From the NCBI GenBank assembly GCA_036971615.1, contig JAYKKR010000034.1:186001-250000 (forward strand): 64,000 bases of DNA. The letters run 5' to 3'. Positions 10,869 through 21,454 of this stretch are shown one piece after another. Position 1 is the stretch's first letter. Each line of letters begins with the position of its first letter. The position numbers and the translations under genes are program-made. The stretch is from Amyloporia xantha. Its lineage: Eukaryota > Basidiomycota > Agaricomycetes > Polyporales > Adustoporiaceae. Under the pieces are notes generated by a model. It ran no database searches. It saw only the letters and a list, made by a program, of their open reading frames with translations, and was not told the origin of the DNA.

Positions 10869-11890
10869 CTACTGGCGCTCCCGCTCCGCGACGCGCGTCA
10901 GCGCGAGCAGCACCACCTCCCACGCAAGATCCATCACGGCCCACAGCTCCGCGTCGAACACCCCGAGCGCGCACACGTTCCGCCAGAGCCCGTTGACCAC
11001 CTTCGCGTGCGCCATGAGCCCGCCGAGCGCGCCCTGCGGCCCCGCGTGCGCCACCGCGCTCGACGCGAGCGCCTGCGCGAGCCGCATGCATTTCTCCCCC
11101 ATGAGCTGCGTGGCGTACGCCTCCCGGCCCGCGGAGGACGAGGAGCCCGCCCTCTGCGCCTGCGGGAGGGAGGACGCGAGGCTGGGCAGGAGCGCGGCGA
11201 GGAGCGTGTCGGGGCGTTTTGTGTGGAGGTAGGCGTGCAGCATGTGGAAGGTCTCCGCGCTGGGCACGGTGAGCGGGACGACGGGCAAGCTGAGGGTTGC
11301 GGTGCGGTCCGTGGACCGCGAGCGCGGGGGGCCTGGGAGGGCCGGGAGGAGAGTGCAGTGAGCGGCCAGTACGAGCGCGTGGGCGGGGAAGAGGGGAACG
11401 GTGGCTGTGTTGGACGCCTGCGCCATGAAAGAAGCCGCTGTAGGAGTGTTGGGAGCCGAGGGTGAAGTTTTTGATGAAGAAATTGCGAGCATGTGCGTGG
11501 GGAAGGCACTGGAGCTGGGGGCATCAGAGACGGGTCGCAGAGACACGTCGATAGAAGATGCCAAACGCGCTCGGGGCAGGGACGTCGGGTATGTCAGCAG
11601 AGAAAGGGCAGCGAGCATTCTGTCACACGACTGTCAGTGAGCCAAGCACAAGGGGGACGAGAATAGCGGAGTACGCACGAGTTAGCTTGGCCAGCCAAGT
11701 GGTTTCTAATGTAGTCCATGGGGACATCTGCGAGCTCTGGCTCGAGTGCGACGATCGTTTCGCGGGAAACGTCGGAGAAGCTGGGTCTAGCGAGATGACG
11801 CGGCAGCTGGAGGCTGGGCGGGACGGGGTGCGCGTGCTGGTTCATGGGGAGCGAGAGCTCGGGAATGGGGCGGGACGCGACTTGGAACAT
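10869..11890 (-). CDS. clp1: Clp1-like regulator of sexual development
   Basis: Two exons, 11890-11679 and 11619-10869, 320 residues. The sequence matches my memory of the basidiomycete Clp1 family: N-terminal LPRHLARPSFSDVSRETI, VPMDYIRNHLAGQA, then MLAALSLLTYPTSLP, the FPTHMLA and FPAHALVLAAHC blocks, TLSLPVVPLTVPSAETF with MLHAYLHTKR, and the C-terminal VNGLWRNVCALGVFDAELW. In Coprinopsis cinerea clp1 acts downstream of the A mating-type homeodomain proteins to start clamp-cell formation, and in Ustilago maydis Clp1 is needed for growth after plant entry. No known enzymatic fold is visible. The intron joins QANS to MLAAL in frame. About 2 kb of gene-poor DNA lies upstream, giving room for a long promoter. 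Confidence 0.85.
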
Positions 11891-14133
11891 AGTGGATGAA
11901 AATTACGCGGAAAATGCGGTGAAAGAGATTAGACACGCGGTAATACGGGCACAGACAATAACTTTTGGACGCGAGGAGGACGGAGGGCGCTAGGGACTAT
12001 GGCTGTTGGCTGTGTCGCTGGCTGTCGCTGCTGTTGCAGGAGATGGCTGTGAGCAGCGTCGAGGCCCGGTAGGCATACTTATATGTTTCGTACGGTGCCG
12101 CGGTGAGTATAAGGACGCAGTCTGCCACATGGCTGAGAGGAATAAGAGGATGGACTCATTTGGCTGGTTGCTTGTGTCGTTTCGGGTATGGATCTGGCAC
12201 AGATCACACGTGGTGGATCTCCCACCTGCCCGATCGGGCCAGCCTTGTCGACCGCCAGCCAACGCCAGCCTCCCCTCGCTCCCGCCAACATCTTCGAAAG
12301 CGGATTTTGCGTCTCCATCGCGATATTCCTTTGTCCTTTCTTAGATCCGCTCGACATTGATGGCCAATTTCTCTGGCTCGTCATGCTCCGAGGCAAGCCT
12401 TGTAATCTGTCGTGCTGACGACTTGGATAAGGTTCTACATCGAAGCGCTGGTGCGGTATGATCTCGTCGACATATGGCATATGTCCAGCTAGCTCTTGTA
12501 CTTGTTTCAAGTCGAAAGATAATCAGACCCATAGCTGGAGCAACTAGGACTGCCCTTCAGGAAGCCGCAGCTACTTATATATAAACGCTCTGATGCTCGC
12601 CAGTGGAGTAGACCAAGATGTGGTCTTCGAAGCACCGCTTCGCCGAGGCATGTTTCTAGTATATGGGTCATGTATACCTCAATTAGGTTCATCCCTCACC
12701 TGTTCAGAATCTTGTCAGAAGTCTAGATAGCCACCGGTAGCGACATGTCCAATGCGTGTGTCATAGCTCAGCGGCTGTCGCAACCACTGCTAATGAAGTC
12801 CATATCGCGACAGGCTTAGATGGATGCCTGGCGCTCCTAGCAAGGTAAGCACAGTCTCGAATAGTGTTTCTAGTCGCAAGCTATGAGCTCTACATCATGC
12901 AACGAGCTTATCACAGTCTTGGAGCGTCGGTGTCCGCCCAATTCAGTGGTCGCGATTCTCGGAAGAAAACATCACACTGCACTACTAACGCTAGCAACCA
13001 GTGGCGAGCGTGCCGTCATGCGAAGAGCAACGCTGAGAAGGGGCGTCCAATTCTCATGAGTGAGAGCCCGAGGATGCGCCGAGGATGTGTCGGATGCCTC
13101 ACCGCAGTCCAAGTTGACCACAGGCAGGACCACCTTGAGCTTGAAGCCAGAATGAGCACAGAGGCACGAGCAGCCGGTCGACTCGGATGATTAGGACTAC
13201 CTGTCGACAGTCGATATTGTGACTTCTTTCGATCGATCGTTCTCGACCAGACCTCTGACCCCTTTCTTCCTACCACTTGGGGACCGAAGAGAAGGCTGTC
13301 GAAGGGCGGTAGGGCCCAGGTGTGTTCTCATTGCCTTCATTCCGTCGCCTGTATGCCTCCAACGCCTTTGTGGTCCCGGCCACTCAGACTAGATCCCAAT
13401 TTTTTTGACAGTGCAGCGCACGATTATGCACATTTTCCAGCAGACGTATTGACGACCAGATTAAGGAGGCGCCATTGCACGACCCACAGAAGTACATGTG
13501 TGCTCGGTTCTCGCCGCCGCACAATGATCACGATGGGTCGATGACCTCAGAGAGAACCACGGGCGAGACAAGGCTGGTCGCTCGATTTGTGCCGAATGCA
13601 ATGAGTGACATATAGAACACGTTAGTGTCGCTACTTGTCACTCAATGGCCTCCGTAGCGTGGTTACGATACAATCAAGTCAACAACGTTCATTCAGAAGA
13701 TAGCGAAGTGCTAGATCGCTCTTTTCTGCCATTTCTTATATTTACCAGTTTCTGGTTGGAACGATCGCACGGTCGTAGTTGCTTTGTTCCGACGATGGTG
13801 CAGCCGGCGATGTGTCTGGGCAGTGGGGGCAGCTGTCGTGACGAAGACTAAGGGGCTAGTTCGTCTTGTAGGGATCTTCAACGTTGATCGCCGGAGTGAG
13901 CATCTTCAGGGCGGCAGGCTCGACGTTGCCGGGCTATGAACTGTGCTGGTGCTGGTGCTGGTGCTGGTGCTGGTGCTGGTGCTAGTACGGGCAGTGCTGA
14001 AGGAGTATGATCAACGGCTCGACACTGTTTCGTCCGATGAGTTCGGCTCGGAATGGACGTACATTTATTCGAAAGCGCAGAATCAACTACACAGCCAACT
14101 CAGAGTGAACTAGTCAGACAGCACTTCTTCCCC
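11891..14133. other. Gene-poor region upstream of clp1
   Basis: No frame of recognisable coding quality in 2.2 kb. It contains a hexanucleotide microsatellite at 13945-13986 (listed separately). It probably holds the clp1 promoter at its left end; I could not identify specific operator sites. Confidence 0.45.
13945..13986. repeat. (GCTGGT)n microsatellite
   Basis: Six perfect GCTGGT units followed by a GCTAGT variant. It does not fall in any accepted coding exon. Confidence 0.9.
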
Positions 14134-14922
14134 TTAGCCTCGCCGCCCCTGGGCCCCTTTGTTGCGGCTTTGCGAGAACGACCACTTTGATTTATCCAGT
14201 TGTACTGCTTTCTGCTTAACGGTGAGCAGAGCTTGACGCAACGAAGGGATGAGAGTCTGGTACGGCATGCGATAGAGCTCGAGCGTCGGGTGAATAATGT
14301 ACGTCCAGTCTAAGCAACGCGGTGAGCGCAGCGGACGTAGATCGTGCCAGCACAGACGGACCTGGCATTATCCACTTGCTCCCAGCGTCCTCCTCCCTGA
14401 ACACGATGCGCTCCCGCCCCTTCGCATCCCGCTCGATGTCCGCGCCCCGCGTGACGATCATCGACAGCGCGGTCTTCACCCTGAAGCCGATCGTCGAGCG
14501 CACCACCGCCGACTTGCTGACGTGCTTTCCGATGACCTTCAGCAGCGACATGTTCAGCCTCGGTGACCCGGGGCCCCGCGCGGGGGCCGCGCTGAACGGC
14601 GGGTCAGGCCATGCGTGCTGCGGCTGGTGCAGCACCGCCTTCGGAAGGGCGCGCAGGACGAAGCCTGTGTTGTACGCTTGCGGTGCGAGGCGGTACAGGG
14701 ATTGCTGGCGGAACTGGGCAGCTGGATGGTTGGGATCGATAGGTCCTCCGTAGGAGTGCGTCACGTTGCCGAACAGCGGGGCAAGAGAGCCTGGCGTCGT
14801 GCGCTTGAACTGGCGCAGCCGAGCAGGTCAGAGCGGTGCTGTGAGTTTAGGAGCATGCTCACGTTGAGAGACTTCAGCTTGGAGGCCTTTGGTAGTCTGC
14901 TGAGCTCACGACATGGCTGCAT
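14134..14922 (-). CDS. Conserved basidiomycete protein of unknown function
   Basis: Three exons (14922-14863, 14809-14362, 14309-14134), 227 residues. The ATG at 14922 opens a basic leader MQPCRELSRLPKASKLKSLN; a GTGAGC donor and CTGAC branch site support the first intron. The core has PRLNMSLLKVIGKHVSK, STIGFRVKTALSMIVTRGAD, ERIVFREEDAGSKWIMP, and across intron 2 DWTYIIHPTLELYRMPYQTL and PSLRQALLTVK. The tail is basic and ends GAQGRRG. The long conserved blocks and frame-keeping introns say this is a real gene. I recognise the pattern as one seen across Agaricomycetes but cannot give it a function; the basic leader could be a mitochondrial presequence (inference). Confidence 0.8.
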
Positions 14923-15393
14923 GCGTTTAAAGTTATGCTGTTCACCCCGAGGCTGTGTGGAATTTGTGTAACGAACTACAGCAGTTGCCTTATCGGGTAC
15001 TCGGGCGGCACTGGATTTCGCACGACTTGGAATTTGTTTGTTGAGCGCCTTCCAGCTGCACTTGCTTGCGAGTCGCGCCACCCACTGAGCACACAGCGGC
15101 ACGCTATGCCTCCTCTGTGAATGGCACTCTGCATTGTTCATTTAGGTTAATTTCGAGGGTAGTGCCTCATGACTGCCGGACAGTGGCGGTACTACCAGGA
15201 CGGCATCTGTCAAGCTCAAGGTTCTTGTACGTAGCGTGTCTCTGTGCAAGGCTCCTCGTGCCATGAACTCAATTCGACAATCGGTCTCTCATGCTCTCGC
15301 CTAAGCTGCTCGTCTACCTCGTTCCCCTAGAGTCCATCCACAAATCGCGTCGGAAATCTGAGTAGATTGGCCAATCGTCTCGATCCCTTTGAC
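14923..15393. other. Divergent promoter region
   Basis: About 470 bp between the divergent starts of the unknown gene (minus) and the F-box gene (plus). No specific site recognised. Confidence 0.4.
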
Positions 15394-16634
15394 ATGCCGA
15401 CATTCCCGACTGAAGTCTTCGAGGTCATCATCGACTTCTCTTGGCCAGACCGTCCTACTTTACGTGCCTGCGCACTCACCTGCCGTGCGTGGGCGCCCAG
15501 GAGTCGGTACAACCTCTTCTACAGCATCGACTTCCGGAGCACAAAACAAGCACGGCGGTTCTCCAGACTCCTCAGCTCCGAGCCGCACCTGAGCAACCTC
15601 GTCAGAGAGCTGGACATAGCCCCGGATCCAACTCAGGTGGTGGGTCTGGCCGGCTCGTTTCCCTTCGCGGTGGCCCGGAAGCTTCCCAAAGTCGAGCACC
15701 TTTGCCTGTATTGGATCCGGGACTTTCCATGCGTCAGCCCGACCTTCCTCTCGACGCTCTCGCTCTATCAGTCGATCACGCGGCTGGAGATCACCATGAC
15801 CAGATTCCCCTCGCTGACCGTCTTCGGTCGCATCCTCCTTGCCATGCCCGGCCTTTCCTTCCTGATTTGCGCGAGCGTAAGATGGCGCAGTGCGAAGTAC
15901 CTGCCCTCGGCATTTACGCCATCTGCAGCGCGTGTGAAGCTCAGATGCATGTCCATATCGTACTTCGAGTGGTCGAACGACTTGGTCGACTGGTTGCTGG
16001 CCATAATCGCTGTCGATCGTCTTAGTGCGCTCAACCTGCGCCGGATTCGGATAGGGGATATAGAACATGTCAGGAAGTTTCTAGAAGGCGTTGGTCCCTC
16101 CCTTCATCATCTTGCAGTTGGCATGGAGGCTGCTATCGAGGATCAGGGTAAGTCGTTTGCATGAATGTCAGGGCGGAGGCTGCTCATCCTTCTACCATCG
16201 GTTCAGCGTTGTTGGCTAGCCTTGTCCACAACACTCAGCTGAGAACAGTCCATTTTGACTTCCGGGTAAAATGCGGCTGGATTTTCGTCGTGCTCTCCCA
16301 AATACCGTCTGCACGCATACATCGCTTAACGATTTCCACCGCTAGCAAGATCGGGAAGGCTGAAATGGATCACCTGCAGTGCGACCGCATCGACGAGTTT
16401 CTATCGTCGTCAAAGTTCACGATGTTGGATGCGGTGGTCTTTCAGTATCTACCCCGCATGAAAACAGATTGGATCAACTGGTGGCGTGCAGAGACGGAAC
16501 ATCGCTTTCCACGATTGTGCGCCCGCGGCCTAGTACGAGTTGAATGTTGTAAGTCGCGTCCGAACCCTGCTGTACGATTTTCAAAGTTGAAGTCCGCCTT
16601 CATAGGTCCTGAATGGTGGTATATATATTCGTGA
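15394..16634 (+). CDS. F-box protein
   Basis: Starts at ATG 15394. The N-terminal F-box is clear: MPTFPTEVFEVIIDFSW, then LRACALTCRAWAPRSRYNLF. A leucine-rich, weakly repeated region follows (LVRELDIAPD, VEHLCLYWI, ITRLEITMTRF, LSALNLRRIRI), as in basidiomycete F-box/LRR-like substrate receptors of SCF ubiquitin ligases. Intron 1 is 16148-16206 (GTAAGT..CAG). A second optional intron (GTAAGTC...TTCATAG, near 16550-16605) keeps the same frame and would remove KSRPNPAVRF and its neighbours. Unspliced there, the protein is 393 residues. Substrate unknown; such genes form large, fast-evolving families in mushrooms. Confidence 0.85.
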
Positions 16635-17178
16635 GAGTAATTTGAAAGTACCGGTAGGGTTAGAAGTGACTCATTCGGGAGGAAATATTCAATTTCGGAC
16701 GTTCCGTACCCGCGAATTTGGCGCATTCGTGCTCGACTATCGGGGGTACGACACTTACCTTGAGAGATTCACAACTCACTGGGTGCTGTAAATTATGACC
16801 GCGATCCAGTGTTGCTGTCAGGCATATGTAGGTTTTAGTGGAGCAATGTCATGTAAATCTATACGTCGCATACGGATACAAAGTTGCCGGCATTAGATCT
16901 CACGACGACCCGAAAAAGACTACATAACGAATGATGTACAATATGATCACCAGCATAATATACCAACGGCACAATGTTGGCACGAGCAGATGTAGGAAAG
17001 GAAAAGCAGCAGCCCAATCCAGGAATGACTGGATAAATGACTAAACCAACGAAAAACCAATGACCGTGGCACGTATAAGAAAGAAGAGTGTATATGTATA
17101 GTAAGTTCCGTACACGTAGAGATGCATATCCTCAAGAGTGGCGAATAAGGATAGAAGGGGACAGGATAGATCTTACGT
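16635..17178. other. Intergenic between convergent genes
   Basis: AT-rich spacer between the 3' ends of the F-box and Zn2Cys6 genes. No gene seen. Confidence 0.5.
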
Positions 17179-20100
17179 CTAGCCTATATATTTGTATTCC
17201 TGCCACATATCACTTCCATTGCTCGCCTCCGAAGGTAACCATCCATGAGAGTTAGATATAGGCATAGATTGAGGATTTTGAGGTGGTTGGTACTCTTGGG
17301 TCATCTGTCTTGGGTGTTCCGACGGTCGGCTCATATGCGAATTATACGCAGGTTTGTCAAACGGAAGGTATTGTTGATGATCATGGGTCATAGTGGACAT
17401 CGACATGTTGCCTCCACCTCCTTGAGCACCCATAGGGATAGACGTCGGAGGCGGAAGACTAGCCATAGGTGGTAGCGAATGAGGATGTCCCATGGCAGGG
17501 TTATCGTAACCTGACGGAGGACCAGGAGGCGGAGGGTACTGGTAGTAATTGGGAGGGGTAGGACCTGTGGTGTATGATGCTGGACTGGGCTGAGGATCGA
17601 ACAGGGACGGTGCCTGGGGAGAATCCGTGAATGACTGCGAGCTGTAGCGACGCCTATCAGCCATTGGATCGTCACTTGAACCATAATGCATGGGGTAGTC
17701 ATCGCGCTGCAAATGCTCCTGCGCGGGTGTAGGAGGTGGTCGGGATGAATATTGCTCATAACCATTGTTGACGCTTGGCGACTGGGGGATAGCAGAACGA
17801 GACGGTAGTAGTGACGGATGTGAAGACGAAGGTGGAGGCCCAGCGGTGGGGGTGGAGGGTTCTATGCGTCCACTAGAAGTAGGAGGTGCATTACTCGACA
17901 TCGATCCTGTTCGTTGGCGTGACGCCGACGACCCTTGAGGAGGCCGTGCGCGAATGCCAACCGGGGAGACCTTCGGCCCTTTGTCCTTCTCTTTGTCTTT
18001 CTCTCTGGCTTGCTTCTTGGCGTCGTTCTTCGACTTGGTATCATGAGTGGTAGCCTCCTTATTCGAACCGACCGGCCGACTTTGGTCCTGCTTCACGGAC
18101 GATACTGAAGCCCCCACAAATGGCAGATGAAAATTGGACGACATCCTGTCGTCATCCAGGGGTGAACGCTTCCTCTTGGTACCTGCCGCTGCATTACCGC
18201 CGGAATTGGCCGACCGCGCAACCTCCGCCTTTCGTTTCATCATCTCCACGATACGAATCGCTTCGCTCCTGTTTCCCTCTCCGCGAACGCCTTCAACACC
18301 CATTCTCGACACCCCCAGTTCTCGCATGACATCCAAAGCGCACCCTACGCTCTTGATTGCCTCCGCAGCCAAAATCGTGGTTGGCTGCTGTATGACAGCA
18401 TGTGCACAGACCACTGCAGCGTCGAACAATGTACGACCAAAATCATAGAATTCGAAGGCTGCGGGCCTGCTATGCCGCCAGACGGCATGCAACATGCGCG
18501 AGGCGTAAATGGTCATATGAGCAGCGTTGATGGTGCCGAGCACAGCCTGGTGCGCAGGCTTCCAGTTCCCAGACATCCCGTTATCCTTGAGAAAAGGAAG
18601 ATAGAGTTTGAGAATAAGCCGATTGGCCAAACATCGCGAGCTCGCATTTCTGCGCTTGGAGTATCGGTGGTATTGATGGAGATGGGTGTACAGGCACCGA
18701 CCAGTCATGATCGAGCTCTAGTCGGAACGCAGGTGGGAGTTCTGACAGGAAGGTGGTAACTTCTGCTTCAAAAGCAGCCGCTTGGTCGATTGAGAGGTCA
18801 GAAAGATCCTCTATCAAAGGATCTCTGAATGTCTGCTTCTTGACATTCTTCACCAGCTGTGCAAGTCTAAGATATACAAAAGTCGTTTACATCAGCATGA
18901 TGGACTTGGTGCATGAAATGGCAACCCTTCGTACCTGCACTTCAGCGAAAAATAGGCTGTTCCTCTCTCGATACCCTCCCCATTCGGAGCAGCTGGGAGG
19001 GTAGTAGACGAAGGGCTGAACTGTTCCTCATCCACGTCAGCTGGCATTCGAGTACTACAGGAGTTGTCTGAGATCAATGGAGGATGACCCATGCAATCCG
19101 AGATGAACCTAGCAACCGCTGTGTGAGTATAACCGCGCAAATGGTGTTCTAAGAGCTAGACCTACAAGTCATAATAGAACACGTCCCACCAGATCCGCCG
19201 CCTGGTCTCAGCCTCGAACAGACTGTATGTCCCTGGGAACTCATCCGGATCCATCGCCAGGCCCATCATGCGCGCAACGTTGATCATCTTGCCCACCTAT
19301 ACAGTATGTTAATCCTAGTAACAAACCCGCAAACGAGACCCGCGAAAAGACGATGCGTCCGACTTCGGAAGGAACAACACCGGACTCACCAGCGGAAAGA
19401 CGCCCTGCGCCACGCTCATCTGTCCATCATGCAGCTGATACAAGATCTGCAGGATCATCGCAATTACCATGTCAAGATCATACAGCGCCGTTTTCTCAAA
19501 CAGCCCCAATGCCTGATCTGACAGCGCAAATAGTGCCGCAGGGTTGCGCCGATAGTCGTCCTCGTCCACCGCCGTCAAAGGGTCCGCGGAGGACGAACCC
19601 GAGCCGCCCGCCTCGTTGCTCTGGCAAACAAGAGCGCCGAGTGCCATCGCCGCACATGCAGCAGCGAAGAAGCTGAGCGTAGGCTTGGGAGAACTGCCAC
19701 TAGGGGGCTGCTGGGCGGAAGGCCGCCCCTGCTCTTTCCCGCCCGCCTTCCCAGGCTTCCCGATCGGCGGCTGCCCGAAGAAAACCTCTTGTGCGAACGC
19801 CTTCAGGCTCCCGCTAGCGGACAGACCGGCATTACCGTTTCCAGCGACACTATTCGACGCAGAGTGACTGAAGGAACCAGCAGGTGTTGATACCCCTGTG
19901 TCGCCCCATACGAGCATAGCCTCCACCCGCTGCTCAAAATGTCTCACGTTGAAGCATGGGTGGAGCATCATCGTCTCATCCAATGCCTTCATGTATCTGG
20001 CACGTAGAGCCGAGGACGGCAGACGCTTCAATAGTGCGGGCGTGACCTGCGGTGGCTCGTCGGAGTTGTGTGAATTAGCGGGTGGAAAGGGGTTGGCGGG

Positions 20101-21454
20101 AGTTGAGACGTGCGTACTAGGAGCAGATGCGGAGAGGATAAACGTCTCATATGGGATCGGTGGGATGAAGGGTATTGAACTTGGACGTCCTCCGTTGGAA
20201 GAACCCCTCGATGCAGAAAACGTTACAGGAGTAGGAGGCATGAGGACAGGTGTAGGCTCCAATTTGACTCTTGACGCGGTCGCGGTCGCAATATGTTCCG
20301 AGGTTGACGAACCGTTAAAGTCATCGAGCTCTCCGAGCCATATACTGGCGACATCTTCAAGGCTTATCACTACCGAACTCCCGGATGCGCCAATCGCGAG
20401 CAACGCGCGGTCGGTACAGGGGTGGCCAGCCAACAAGCCATGAAGGTGGTTCAAACTCCCAGATGATGCAATGGCACTCGAAGCACCGTTCATGCCCGGC
20501 AGACCGCCACTCGACGATGATGACGGGAATGGCTCCTTGAAAGGAGGGAGGCTACCGAGCACCGACGAAACGGTAGAAGATGGTGGAGCGGATGAAAGCT
20601 TAGCGAGGGCGCCTTCAAGGATGAGAATGCGGTTGTGAAGTGACTGGACGTCGATCTTCTCCGCCGCTGCTTGAGAATACACGCACCGCGGGACAGTGTC
20701 GCGTTTGAGGCAAGAACTGCATGGTGTGCGGCGATCACATTTCAATTTCAAGCGTTTGCACTATTGATCACAATTGCTGTTAGTCAAACAGTTAAATAAC
20801 AAGACTGGAAAAGGGACGAGCGGCCGGTTTGGAGTTCCTAGGACACGCCGCTCGTTAAGCAACAGGAGAATAGCCTTCCCCGGAGTGTATCACCCCATGA
20901 ATATCAATGGAGCGCCTCATCGCCTCACAAGCTCAATCTAGCAGAAATATGGGAATCGGCTTAGGTGAGTACGCTCCTTGATGACTAGCCAGTATGAGGC
21001 TGGGCAACAAAGGTCGAAGGTGGCGAAAATACAAATATTGGAAGTGGTGGCGCGCTCCCCTACTGCGTTACAAGTGTCCTAGAACTTGCCAGGAAATCGT
21101 GCGAGATGAAACGAAGCAAGACGCCAGTGATCCAAAAATATCGCCAGAGGTAGCCAGTGTTAAGAAATTGATATGTACACACCTCTGCGCAAACGACTGT
21201 AATTCTAGAACGGATGTGTCTGCGGAATAACAACGCCGCACAGTCAATACCAGAGAACGCGACGCAGTAGGCCAATACACGCACGGCCCACTGGAGAACT
21301 TTGGCTGCGATGCCTGACTCTGTGTATGCTGCTGCATTGTATGTTCTTGTCCCTGTGAGTACTGTCCGGAAGATGCAGAGCTAGAATAGGGTATCGTCGT
21401 GGAATGTGAGGGGGTATGTATGGTATCACTGTCCAGTCCAGGTGTCATGTCCAT
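17179..21454 (-). CDS. Zn2Cys6 fungal transcription factor (apparent frameshift)
   Basis: A large multi-exon regulator of roughly 1,150-1,200 residues, ATG at 21454. A short Ser/Gln-rich leader runs into the zinc cluster, assembled over three exons: HIRSRITVVCAE, then CKRLKLKCDRRTPCSSCLKR and DTVPRC, spacing C-x2-C-x6-C-x5-C-x2-C-x8-C. A coiled-coil-like linker (LHNRILILEGALAKL) follows. The fungal_trans middle domain is seen in ARMMGLAMDPDEFPG and ETRRRIWWDVFYYDL, then SDCMGHPPLISD. The C-terminus is Pro/Ser/Tyr-rich. Introns include one of about 425 nt inside the zinc cluster. Near 18625-18632 the frame changes by one base between QAQKCELAMF and ANRLILKLYLPFLK; removing one G of TTTGGCC restores it. 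Target genes unknown. Confidence 0.82.

Noticed and set aside
10406..10996. Plus-strand frame of 196 codons
   Set aside because: Its second half is antisense to clp1 and the Ala/Arg/Pro composition is a mirror of that gene; the first half has no recognisable content.
14761..15141. Minus-strand frame as a separate small gene
   Set aside because: Only its part around 14922-14863 is used, as the first exon of the unknown gene; the rest upstream lacks conserved content.
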